DNA from: Sphingomonas sp. Y57
Lineage (GTDB): Bacteria > Pseudomonadota > Alphaproteobacteria > Sphingomonadales > Sphingomonadaceae
Reading direction: 5' to 3'
DNA: 64,000 nt
Assembly: GCF_001015195.1 (NCBI RefSeq)
Contig: NZ_LDES01000052.1
Location: 1-64,000 of the forward strand
This document shows positions 42,173-53,763 of this stretch, piece after piece. A model generated the notes under the pieces. The model was not told the DNA's origin and ran no database searches. It was given only the letters and a program-made list of their open reading frames with translations. How positions within the stretch are numbered: position 1 is the stretch's first letter; every line of letters starts with the position of its first letter. The translations under genes were made by a program, and so were the position numbers.

Positions 42173-43621
42173 ATGATCTGGCACATCGCCCGAAAGGAAT
42201 TCACCGAGATCACGCGCGACGGCCGCTTCCTGTGGACGAGCCTGATCATCGTCGTGCTGCTGCTCGTATCCTTCGCGGTGGGGGCACAGCGCTACACCGA
42301 GGACCGCAACCTGCGCGAAGCGGCGGCAGCGGAAGGCCGTCAGCAATGGCTGTCGCAAGGCAATAAGGGCCCGCACACCGCAGCCCATTACGGCATCTAC
42401 GCCTTCAAGCCCGCGACTCCGCTCGCGCTCTTCGACCCCGGCTACAACGACTATACCGGCACCATCCAATATCTGGAGGCGCACAAGGAGAACCTCGCCA
42501 GCTACAAGCCGGCGGCGGATTCAACCGCGCTTCAGCGCTTCGGCGACCTGTCGGGGGCGATGGTGCTGCAGATGCTTGTGCCGCTGCTGATCATCCTGCT
42601 CTGCTTCGCGATGGTCTCGGGCGAGCGCGAGGACGGTACCTGGCGACAATTGCTCAGCATCGGCGTCACGCGCGGCGCGCTGGTCGCCGGCAAGGCCGGC
42701 GGCGTCGCCATGGCGCTGGGCGTCGTCCTCATCCCGGCCCTGCTGCTGGGCGGGGCGATCGCGGGACTGATGACGGGGAGCAACGATCCCCATGACATGA
42801 TCGACTTTCCCGGCAAGATACTGCTGCTGACCGTCGCTTATGGTGCCTTCTTCGCGATCTTCGTCTGCCTCGCCCTGATCATATCCATCGTCTCGCGCTC
42901 GTCGGGCGCAGCGCTGACCACGCTGATCGGCTTCTGGATCGTCGCCGGCCTGCTGATCCCTCGTCTCTCGACCGATCTCGGCAAGCGGCTCCATCCCACG
43001 CCGTCCGCCTTCGCCGTCGCCGCGCAGATCGAGGCCGGCCGCGACAAGGGGCCGCACGCGCACGAGCCCAACCACCCCAACCATATCGCCTTCCGCAACG
43101 AGGTCCTGGCCAAATACAAGGTCAGCACCATCGAAGCCCTGCCGTTCAACTTCATCGGCCTGGCCCTGCAGCGCGACGAGGAGAACGGCTTCCGGGTGTT
43201 CGACGAGGCATTCGGCGCGGTCCGGCGCAGCTATGAGATGCAGGACCGCATCCAGCAGGGTTTTGCGATCCTGTCGCCGTTTGTCGCGATCAAGTCGCTG
43301 TCGGCGGCGCTTTCGGGCACCGACGTCGCCTATTCGAACGACTTCTCGCAAGCAGGCGAAAGCTATCGCCGCAACATGGTGCGCGTCCTGAACGACGACC
43401 TGATGAAGAATGCGCGCGGGATGTCCAACTACTCCGCCGAGTGGGGCTACAAGGCGGGCAAGGACCTGTGGGAGAAAATCCCGGCGTTCGACTTCGACGC
43501 GCCGCCGCTGGCCCGGATCATCGGCCGCAGCCTCGTCAGCATTGCGATCCTCGCCCTGTGGCTCGTCGGCAGCCTCGCGCTTCTTCTCTCGGTCGCACGG
43601 CGGGCCCGGATCGATGCCTGA
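42173..43621 (+). CDS. ABC-2-type permease, first subunit
   Basis: A 482-residue membrane protein. One N-terminal helix (WTSLIIVVLLLVSFAVGA) is followed by a large extracytoplasmic loop (about 40-140), a block of helices (LVPLLIILLCFAMVSGERE with the ABC-2 motif ERE, then VAMALGVVLIPALLLGGAIAGL and further), another long soluble loop and a final helix. The layout is that of ABC-2 proteins of the DUF3526-like type. Ribosome site GAGGGAGGG; 13 bp from the ATPase. The exported or membrane substrate is unknown. Confidence 0.85.
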   Translation: MIWHIARKEFTEITRDGRFLWTSLIIVVLLLVSFAVGAQRYTEDRNLREAAAAEGRQQWLSQGNKGPHTAAHYGIYAFKPATPLALFDPGYNDYTGTIQYLEAHKENLASYKPAADSTALQRFGDLSGAMVLQMLVPLLIILLCFAMVSGEREDGTWRQLLSIGVTRGALVAGKAGGVAMALGVVLIPALLLGGAIAGLMTGSNDPHDMIDFPGKILLLTVAYGAFFAIFVCLALIISIVSRSSGAALTTLIGFWIVAGLLIPRLSTDLGKRLHPTPSAFAVAAQIEAGRDKGPHAHEPNHPNHIAFRNEVLAKYKVSTIEALPFNFIGLALQRDEENGFRVFDEAFGAVRRSYEMQDRIQQGFAILSPFVAIKSLSAALSGTDVAYSNDFSQAGESYRRNMVRVLNDDLMKNARGMSNYSAEWGYKAGKDLWEKIPAFDFDAPPLARIIGRSLVSIAILALWLVGSLALLLSVARRARIDA

Positions 43622-43666
43622 GCATCGCTCCTCCCCCGCCGCCACCGCTCACGCAAGGACCGAATA

Positions 43667-45109
43667 ATGATCCGGCACATCATGAAGCACGAATGGATGC
43701 TGCTGTCCCGCGAGCGCATCCTCTACATCGCCATCCCGATCTACGCATTGCTGATCTGCTACGGCGTGGCGATCGGCACCAACTGGAAGGGCTTCCTCCA
43801 CACCAGTTCGTCCAACGCGGTCGGCCTCGCCGACGCAGGCTTCAAGAGCAAGCTCGAGAAGATGGACAGGATCATTTCCGGCAAGGATCCGGAAACCTAT
43901 TTCGAGGACCCCCGCGTCGCGGCGCCGCTCGCCCGCTACAAGGGCTATGAGATGGCGACCAAGCCGCCGGCTCCGACCGCCGCGATCGCCATCGGACAAA
44001 GCGACGTGCTTCCATCCTATCTGAAGGTGCAGTGGAAGCCGATGTTCAAGCAGTCGAACACCGACGAGCTTGAGAATCCAAAGAATCTGGCGATCGGCGC
44101 ATTCGATCTCAGTTTCGTGCTGATCTACCTCTATCCGCTGCTGATTATCGCGCTGAGCTATAACATATTGTCATCGGAACGAGAGAACGGCACGCAGGCG
44201 CTGCTGCTGTCGCAACCCGTATCCGTCGGACAATTCGTGCTCGGCAAGATTCTGCTGCGGGGCGCCATCATCATCGGTCTCGCCGTCGGCATATCGATCG
44301 TCGGCCTGCTGATCGCCAATCCGGAGATCATCGTCGCGGGCGACCTGTGGCGGGTTCTGGTGCTGGCGGTGGTGTTGCTGGCCTATGGCGTCTTCTGGTT
44401 CGGTCTTGCCGTGCTGGTCAACGCCTTCGGCAAGCGCAGTTCGGCCAACGCCCTGGCGCTGATGGGTATCTGGATCGCTCTGGTGCTGATCGTACCGGCC
44501 TGCCTCAATCTCATCGCCAAGGTCGCGCATCCGCTTCCGTCGCGCATCGAGATGGTGCAGGCGCTGCGGCGGGGCGATCGGGTGGCGGAAACCCAGTCGA
44601 ACTTCTCGCGGTCCTATCGCTCGGACCTCCTGCGCAAGAGCGAGGAAGAAGCGCTGGCCGCCAGCAATGCCGATTTCTATGCGAAGGTTCTGCCGTTGGA
44701 GGAGAAGGGGGAAGCGATCGCGCGGCCGATCTTCACCGAGTTCCGCCAGCAGAAGCATGCGCAGCAGGCCTTCACCGAAAACCTCAAATTTCTGAGCCCG
44801 GCGATCATCGCCCAGACCGCGCTCAGCGAGCTGGCCAATCAGAGCAGTGCCAATTTCGAGGCATTCAATGCCCAGGTCGAGGCCTATCACGAGAAGTGGC
44901 GGCAATATTTCCTGCCCGCCGTCATGACGAACCGACTGCTGACCCGGGAGGAATTCCTCGCCATCCCGCGCTTCCGGTATCAGCCGGAAAGCAATGGCGT
45001 CGTGGCGAAGCGACTGCTGGGCGACCTGTTCGGCCTTATCCTGTTCGCGGGGCTGGCCGTCGCGGTCGGTTTCAACCTGCTGCGCCGTTATCCGGCGGCT
45101 GGCCGCTGA
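43667..45109 (+). CDS. ABC-2-type permease, second subunit (DUF3526-like)
   Basis: A 480-residue protein with the same architecture as the preceding one: N-terminal helix (ILYIAIPIYALLICYGVAIG), large loop, the helix block LIYLYPLLIIALSYNILSSERENGTQALLLSQ with the SERE motif, further helices near 230-280, a soluble loop and a last helix. The two subunits probably form a heteromeric membrane part with the ATPase at 41452. Such trios recur beside TonB receptors. Its last 22 bp overlap the end of the convergent lysR gene. Confidence 0.85.
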   Translation: MIRHIMKHEWMLLSRERILYIAIPIYALLICYGVAIGTNWKGFLHTSSSNAVGLADAGFKSKLEKMDRIISGKDPETYFEDPRVAAPLARYKGYEMATKPPAPTAAIAIGQSDVLPSYLKVQWKPMFKQSNTDELENPKNLAIGAFDLSFVLIYLYPLLIIALSYNILSSERENGTQALLLSQPVSVGQFVLGKILLRGAIIIGLAVGISIVGLLIANPEIIVAGDLWRVLVLAVVLLAYGVFWFGLAVLVNAFGKRSSANALALMGIWIALVLIVPACLNLIAKVAHPLPSRIEMVQALRRGDRVAETQSNFSRSYRSDLLRKSEEEALAASNADFYAKVLPLEEKGEAIARPIFTEFRQQKHAQQAFTENLKFLSPAIIAQTALSELANQSSANFEAFNAQVEAYHEKWRQYFLPAVMTNRLLTREEFLAIPRFRYQPESNGVVAKRLLGDLFGLILFAGLAVAVGFNLLRRYPAAGR

Positions 45110-46005
45110 TCCTGGCGGGCCGGCCCGGCCCGCAACGCATCGTTGAGCGCGGCGGTGAAGTCGCGCACCAGACGAGCGCGTTGCGTGTCGGGCCGGAACA
45201 GGATGAAGCTCTTGAAATAAACCGCCGGTTCATAGGGCCGGAAGACGAGTCCCCGCTGTTCGAAGCCTTCGGCTGCCAGCGGGTTGACGATCCCGACGCC
45301 GACACCTTCCAGCGCGAGCGCGCAGACCGTTCCCGATGCGGGCGTCTCCACAACCACATGTGGCCGGGAATCCACCGCTTCGAAGGTTTCCGTCATGCGG
45401 GCCCGCGCCCTGTCTTCGGGTGCCAGCGCGATGAACGCCATATTGTGCAGGTCCTGCGCGGTGATGACCTCCCGGCTGACGAGCGGATGATCGGGCGGCA
45501 TCACCACCACCGCGCGCGCGCTTTGAAACACGCTGTGATCCACGCCCGAGAGGTCGACCTCATCGGCGGCAAGTCCGATGTCGAACTGCTGATTGGCGAC
45601 ATGGTCGCGCACCTGCGATGACGACATCACCTGCAAGGTGATCGCGATCTGCGGGTTCGCCAGGCGGAAGCGTCGCACCGCGCGCGGCACCAGCGTCGAT
45701 CCGAGAGCCGCCAGACTCGCAATCTTCAGGCTGCCCGACCCGAAGTCGCGGATGCGCCCCGCCTGGGCGCGCAGGCGATCGAGCCCGGCAAAGCTGACGT
45801 TCACCTCGCGGAAGAAGAGTTGTCCCTCCGATGTCGGGACGAGCCGCCCCTTGACCCGGTCGAACAGCGAGAAGCCGACCCGATATTCGAGGTCCGAAAT
45901 CGCCCGGCTGACGGCGGGCTGGGTGATGCGCAGCAATTCGGCCGCGCGCGATGCCGAACCGCTGACCATGAGGGCGCGATAGATTTCGAGCTGGCGGAAA
46001 TTCAT
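45088..46005 (-). CDS. LysR-family regulator (OccR/NocR-like)
   Basis: A 305-residue LysR protein beginning MNFRQLEIYRALMVSGSASR, with a helix-turn-helix AAELLRITQPAVSRAISDLE and an effector domain. This N-terminus is close in style to regulators of opine and basic amino-acid catabolism (OccR/NocR group), an impression from sequence only. It is divergent from the TonB-receptor gene across 288 bp and convergent with the ABC-2 genes, so it is well placed to control the whole uptake and breakdown module. Confidence 0.9.
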   Translation of the reverse strand: MNFRQLEIYRALMVSGSASRAAELLRITQPAVSRAISDLEYRVGFSLFDRVKGRLVPTSEGQLFFREVNVSFAGLDRLRAQAGRIRDFGSGSLKIASLAALGSTLVPRAVRRFRLANPQIAITLQVMSSSQVRDHVANQQFDIGLAADEVDLSGVDHSVFQSARAVVVMPPDHPLVSREVITAQDLHNMAFIALAPEDRARARMTETFEAVDSRPHVVVETPASGTVCALALEGVGVGIVNPLAAEGFEQRGLVFRPYEPAVYFKSFILFRPDTQRARLVRDFTAALNDALRAGPARQDQRPAAG

Positions 46006-46136
46006 GGCGGCTGCCCCCTGTCACGGACTGCATAAGCACGAATTATAGATCTGGCCGATTCCTTAAATCAATCTTCTATCCGGTGGCCAAATGGCCGTAA
46101 TTCAGGCCTTTTCTAAGATCGTGCGATGCCGCATTA

Positions 46137-46165
46137 GTATAACATTAGTGCATGAACAGTTACAC
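46137..46165. promoter_or_regulatory. Candidate LysR-type site upstream of the TonB receptor
   Basis: GTATAAC (46137-46143) and GTTACAC (46159-46165) form an imperfect inverted pair around TGCATGAACAG. TGCATGAACAGTTACAC matches the motif at 41259-41274 apart from one inserted base and one change in the overlapping part. It sits in the AT-rich lysR/TonB divergent region (46006-46293). Confidence 0.45.
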
Positions 46166-46293
46166 AATCGACATTTGAACTTCTGGCTCCCGGCACGGAT
46201 CATCAGCCTGCCAGTCGAGGAGATCCTTCCAAGAAAAGATGCCCGACCCGGCAGGAGGCACTTCTGATCCAGAGCCAAAAAGGGGGCCGTCTG

Positions 46294-48924
46294 ATGATGT
46301 CACGGAGCTTCTATCGTAAAAGTCTGACGGTCTCGGCGTCGGCGATGAGCCTCATGATTGCGACCGTGCCGGCGATGGCACAGACGCCGGTCGGGGACAC
46401 GGAAGGCGGCGCCGGCGAACCCGCTATCGTCGTTACCGGCACCCGGTTCGGCGGTCGGGTCGTCACCGATTCGCCCACGCCGATCGATGCGCTCAATCGC
46501 GAGGATCTGACCTCGTCCGGCGCCACCGAGCTGCAGAGCATGCTCAAGGTCGTGGTGCCCAGCTTCAGCACGTCCCGTCCCGTTGCCGCCAACTCGGCCG
46601 ACTTCCTCGAGCCGCCGACGCTGCGTGGGCTGTCGCCCGGTCAGTTGCTGGTGCTCGTCAATGGCAAGCGGCGCCATTTCTCGGCCAGCCTTAACCTGGG
46701 CAACCAGATCGGGCGTGGCGATGTCGCCTATGATTTCAACTCCATCCCGGCGCTCGCGCTGGCCCGCATCGAGGTGCTGCGCGACGGTGCGGCGGCGCAA
46801 TATGGTTCCGATGCCATCGCCGGGGTGCTCAACCTCGTCCTCGACGACAGCGTCGGGACGGTCGCGCAGGCCCAATATGGTCAGACGACGCGCGATGACG
46901 GCCGCAGCGTCGATGTCGGAATCAGTTCGGGGATGAAGTTGGGCGAAGGCTCGATCCGCCTGACAGCCAACTACCAGAATCAGCAGGGCACCGATCGGGC
47001 GCGCCCGGACACCCGCCAGCAATATTTCGGCATCGGTCCGACGGGCCTACCGGTCGCCCCCTCGTCCAGCTGGGGATCGGGCACCGGCCAGACCCCCTCC
47101 AACGGAACGCTCGATCCGCGCGAGGCGACCATCGACCGTAACATGTGGGTCTTCGGCGAGCCGAAATATGAGAATGTCCAACTCTTCGGCAACGGCACCA
47201 TGCCGGTCAGCGACACCGTCGAACTCTATGCCTTCGGCGGCTACAGCCGGCTGAGCGGCGTCAGCATCAACTTTTTCCGTCGGGCCGGCCAGGACGAGAC
47301 CGTTCGCGCCATTTACCCCGATGGTTTCCTGCCCAAGCAGCGCGTGGTGCTGGAGAATTATTCGGGTGCCGCCGGCATCCGGGGCGAGCTTGAGAATTTC
47401 AAATGGGACCTGTCGAGCGTCTATGGCCGCAGCAGCGAGGATTTCCGCTATTTCGATACCGCCAATGTTTCGCTGGGCGCGGCCAGTCCCACCCGCTTCT
47501 ACATTCGCGGCGCGCGCTACCGGCAATGGACCAACAATCTCGACCTTGCCTATGAGACCGACATCCTGGGCGACGGCGACCCGCTGAAGATCGCGGCCGG
47601 CCTTGAATATCGCAAGGAGAAGCTGGGCGCGATTCCGGGTGACCCCGCCAGCTATCAGAATGGCGGCGTTCCGATCCAGGGCGGCCCGAATGATGGCCGG
47701 CCGGCGGCGATCGGCGCGCAGCCGGGTGCGGGCCTCAACCCGATCGACGCGGTCGGCGGGCGGCGCCACAGCTGGGCCGCTTTCGGCGAAGTGGAGAAGA
47801 CCTTCTTCGACCGGCTGCTGCTGACGGCGGCCGTGCGCCACGAGGACTTCTCGGATTTCGGGACCACCACCAATTACAAGGTCGCGGGCCGCTTCGATGT
47901 TCTTGACGGTTTCGCCTTCCGTGGCTCCTTCGGCACCGGCTTCCGCGCGCCGACCTTGCAGCAGACATATGCCAGCCAGACGGCAACCCAGTTCGTCAAC
48001 GGCGTCGTCCAGCGGGTCCGCGTGATCCCGCTTACCGATCCCGTCGCGCCGCTGGTCGGCGCCAGCCCCCTGAAACCGGAAAAGTCGAAGAACCTCTCGC
48101 TCGGCATGGTGCTGGAACCGGCATCGAACTTCACGCTCTCGGTCGACTATTACAACATCCGCATCGAGGACCGGATCGTCATCTCGTCGAACTTCGGCAG
48201 TGCGGCGCTGACCAGCTTCCTGGCTTCGCGCGGCAGTCCGAACATCTCCTCGGTCGCCTATCTGACCAACGCCGTCGATACCACCACCAAGGGCGTCGAC
48301 CTGACCGCCAGCTATAATTTCCGCCTCGGCGATCTGGGGCGCCTGACCGCGACCCTGGCGGCGAACGTCAGCCAGACGAAGTTCGATCGTATTGCCGGCA
48401 CCCCGGCGGCGCTTGCAGCCTTCGGCATCACCACGCCGCTGTTCGATCTCACTCAGCAGATCCGGACCCAGAAGAGCGTGCCGGCCGACAAGGCGACCCT
48501 GGCGCTCAACTTCGAATCCGGACGCTTCGGCGCCCGGCTCACCAACACCTATTATGGCAGCGTATCACAGGTCGCGCTGACCGGACGGACCCTGGCCCAG
48601 GTCGCGGCGCTGACGCCGGGTTATAATGTCACGGTGCGCCAGGCGAACGCGGCCGGTACATCCTTCGATATCATCCAGCATTTCGGATCGAATATCGTCA
48701 CCGACCTGGAGCTGTCCTACAAGCTTACCGATGCGCTGACGCTCGCGGTCGGCGCCGACAATCTGTTCGACGTTTTCCCCGACAAGCAGCTTGCCTCGAC
48801 CGCAGCCAGCGTTGCGGCGGGCACCAACGGAGCGGACAATAACGGGACCTTCCCTTATGCTTATATCGCGCCCTTCGGCGTGAACGGTACGTCGGTCTAC
48901 GCCCGCCTGTCGGTCAAGTTCTGA
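46294..48924 (+). CDS. TonB-dependent outer-membrane receptor
   Basis: An 876-residue receptor. Signal peptide to about residue 30 (SLMIATVPAMAQ). The plug domain spans about 45-170 (TPIDALNREDLTSSGATELQ, LRGLSPGQLLVLVNGKRRH, IEVLRDGAAAQYGSDAIAGVLNLVL). The barrel with the late motif FRGSFGTGFRAPTLQQTYAS ends in the terminal aromatic YARLSVKF. It imports a ligand too large or scarce for porins with energy from TonB. Ligand type is not readable, but the neighbours (PepSY, periplasmic lyase, amino-acid ABC importer) suggest an amino-acid-derived compound or its metal complex. ATG 46297 is an equally possible start. Confidence 0.94.
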   Translation: MMSRSFYRKSLTVSASAMSLMIATVPAMAQTPVGDTEGGAGEPAIVVTGTRFGGRVVTDSPTPIDALNREDLTSSGATELQSMLKVVVPSFSTSRPVAANSADFLEPPTLRGLSPGQLLVLVNGKRRHFSASLNLGNQIGRGDVAYDFNSIPALALARIEVLRDGAAAQYGSDAIAGVLNLVLDDSVGTVAQAQYGQTTRDDGRSVDVGISSGMKLGEGSIRLTANYQNQQGTDRARPDTRQQYFGIGPTGLPVAPSSSWGSGTGQTPSNGTLDPREATIDRNMWVFGEPKYENVQLFGNGTMPVSDTVELYAFGGYSRLSGVSINFFRRAGQDETVRAIYPDGFLPKQRVVLENYSGAAGIRGELENFKWDLSSVYGRSSEDFRYFDTANVSLGAASPTRFYIRGARYRQWTNNLDLAYETDILGDGDPLKIAAGLEYRKEKLGAIPGDPASYQNGGVPIQGGPNDGRPAAIGAQPGAGLNPIDAVGGRRHSWAAFGEVEKTFFDRLLLTAAVRHEDFSDFGTTTNYKVAGRFDVLDGFAFRGSFGTGFRAPTLQQTYASQTATQFVNGVVQRVRVIPLTDPVAPLVGASPLKPEKSKNLSLGMVLEPASNFTLSVDYYNIRIEDRIVISSNFGSAALTSFLASRGSPNISSVAYLTNAVDTTTKGVDLTASYNFRLGDLGRLTATLAANVSQTKFDRIAGTPAALAAFGITTPLFDLTQQIRTQKSVPADKATLALNFESGRFGARLTNTYYGSVSQVALTGRTLAQVAALTPGYNVTVRQANAAGTSFDIIQHFGSNIVTDLELSYKLTDALTLAVGADNLFDVFPDKQLASTAASVAAGTNGADNNGTFPYAYIAPFGVNGTSVYARLSVKF

Positions 48925-48941
48925 CGATCGGAGAGCAGGTG

Positions 48942-50384
48942 ATGCGGTGTTCCTGGCTGGCGATGGCGGTGGCGGCGTCGGTGCTTTCAGCACCGGTCAT
49001 CGCCCAGTCCACGGCAGAAGGCAGGGCCACCGCTTCGCTGCTGAAGGATCTGCTGCGCTTCGACACGTCGAACGTGCCGGGCGACACGACTGGCCTTGCA
49101 GCCCATCTCAAGAATCTTTTCGATGCCGCTGGCATCGACAATGAGATCATCACCGCGCCCAACGGCAAGGCTGCTCATTTCATCGCCCGCCTGCGGGGCG
49201 ACGGATCGAAGCGGCCGGTGTTGCTGGCGGCTCATGCGGACGTCGTTCCCGCCGACCGGTCGACCTGGTCGGTCGATCCCTTCGGGGGGATCGAGAAGGA
49301 TGGCTATATCTGGGGTCGGGGGGCGCTCGACAACAAGGGTGCGGTCGCGGCCTTTGCCCGAGCGATGCTGCGGCTCAAGGCTTCGGGCATACCGCTCCGC
49401 CGCGATGTCGTCTTCATGGCCGAGGCCGATGAGGAGCAAGGCCCCTACGGCACATTATGGCTAGCCAAGGATCATTGGGACCGGATGGATGCAGAGTTTG
49501 TCCTCAATGAGGGCGGCGAAATCCTGAACAAGAACGGCAAGGTCCACGAACTGACCGTGAGCTTTGCCGAGAAGGTTTCGGTGAGCTTCAAGGTCAAGAC
49601 CAGCGGCATGACCTCCCACAGTTCGCGGCCGCTGCCGGTGGACCTTACCGCAAATGGCCAACTCGTCACCGCCCTGGAGAAGCTTCAGCGCTACGCCACG
49701 CCGATCACGCTGACGCCGGAGATGCGAATCTATTTCAGCCGGCTTGCCAAGCTGCATCCGGGCCCGCTCGGCGATGTGATCGGCCGGATGCTCGTGGCGT
49801 CCGATCCCGCCACGGCACTGAGGGCGACCGACGCGATGATGGCCGCCGGCGGCCAGGAGCTGGCCCTGGGCGGCCTCGTCCGGAACACCATGGTGGTCAT
49901 GATGATCACCGGAGGTTTCAAGGCGAACGCGATGCCCACGCAGGCGGAGGCCCTGGTCAACGCGCGCTTGCTGCCCGGCACCGACGTGCCGGCCTTTCTG
50001 GACGAGCTTCGTGCCGTCATCGGCAATTCCCGGGTCGAGCTGGAGGTCGTCAGCAGCCTGCCGAAGGAACAGGTGCTCGATTATCTGCGCGGCAGGACGT
50101 CGATCAAGCCATCCTCGCTCGACACCGACCTGTTCCGCGCCATCGAAAGCAATGCACACGCGACCTGGCCCGGGGTCACCGTCTTACCGACGATGCTGGC
50201 CGGGGGGACCGACGCCACGCCCTGGCGTCAGCGCGGCATTCCCGTCTACGGCATCGCTCCCTTCCCGGTCGATCCGGGCGGACGCGGCGGCGTACATGGC
50301 GCCGACGAGCGTGTACCGACCGCCGGCATCGACAAGGGCAGCGAGTATATTTTCCGTATCGTCCGGGATGTGGCGACGCGCTAG
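48942..50384 (+). CDS. Exported M20-family metallopeptidase
   Basis: A 480-residue M20 zinc peptidase/aminoacylase with a signal peptide (WLAMAVAASVLSAPVIAQ). Metal ligands and catalytic residues: LLAAHADVVP (His, catalytic Asp), WGRGALDNKG (bridging Asp), EADEEQGPYG (catalytic Glu-Glu) and a C-terminal ligand histidine in GGVHGADERVP. The dimerisation domain lies about 220-370. Family members hydrolyse dipeptides or N-acyl amino acids. It follows the TonB receptor by 17 bp, so it probably processes the imported ligand in the periplasm. Start ATG 48942; GTG 48939 is possible. Confidence 0.92.
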   Translation: MRCSWLAMAVAASVLSAPVIAQSTAEGRATASLLKDLLRFDTSNVPGDTTGLAAHLKNLFDAAGIDNEIITAPNGKAAHFIARLRGDGSKRPVLLAAHADVVPADRSTWSVDPFGGIEKDGYIWGRGALDNKGAVAAFARAMLRLKASGIPLRRDVVFMAEADEEQGPYGTLWLAKDHWDRMDAEFVLNEGGEILNKNGKVHELTVSFAEKVSVSFKVKTSGMTSHSSRPLPVDLTANGQLVTALEKLQRYATPITLTPEMRIYFSRLAKLHPGPLGDVIGRMLVASDPATALRATDAMMAAGGQELALGGLVRNTMVVMMITGGFKANAMPTQAEALVNARLLPGTDVPAFLDELRAVIGNSRVELEVVSSLPKEQVLDYLRGRTSIKPSSLDTDLFRAIESNAHATWPGVTVLPTMLAGGTDATPWRQRGIPVYGIAPFPVDPGGRGGVHGADERVPTAGIDKGSEYIFRIVRDVATR

Positions 50385-50544
50385 TTCGCCGCTGCCCGAG
50401 ACGATAGCTTCTATATTTCCGTGAGCGCCGGGTGCGACCTTTCGGTCCGTGCCCGCAAATCCCTGTTCCGCGATGTGCTTTGACTGGCGGCGGCATCCGA
50501 TCGCTGGCGCTGGATGCCCATGGCGAACCGCCTGACGGATCGAA

Positions 50545-50577
50545 GGCCCCACGCATCGGAAACCGACGCATGGGGCC
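50545..50577. terminator. Bidirectional hairpin between convergent operons
   Basis: Arms 50545-50559 (GGCCCCACGCATCGG) and 50563-50577 (CCGACGCATGGGGCC) pair at 13 of 15 positions with a 3-nt loop. Located 7 nt past the stop of the RND pump gene on the minus strand and 160 nt past the M20 gene on the plus strand. No T run on either side. Confidence 0.55.
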
Positions 50578-50583
50578 CGGCGA

Positions 50584-53763
<3,180 letters not shown>

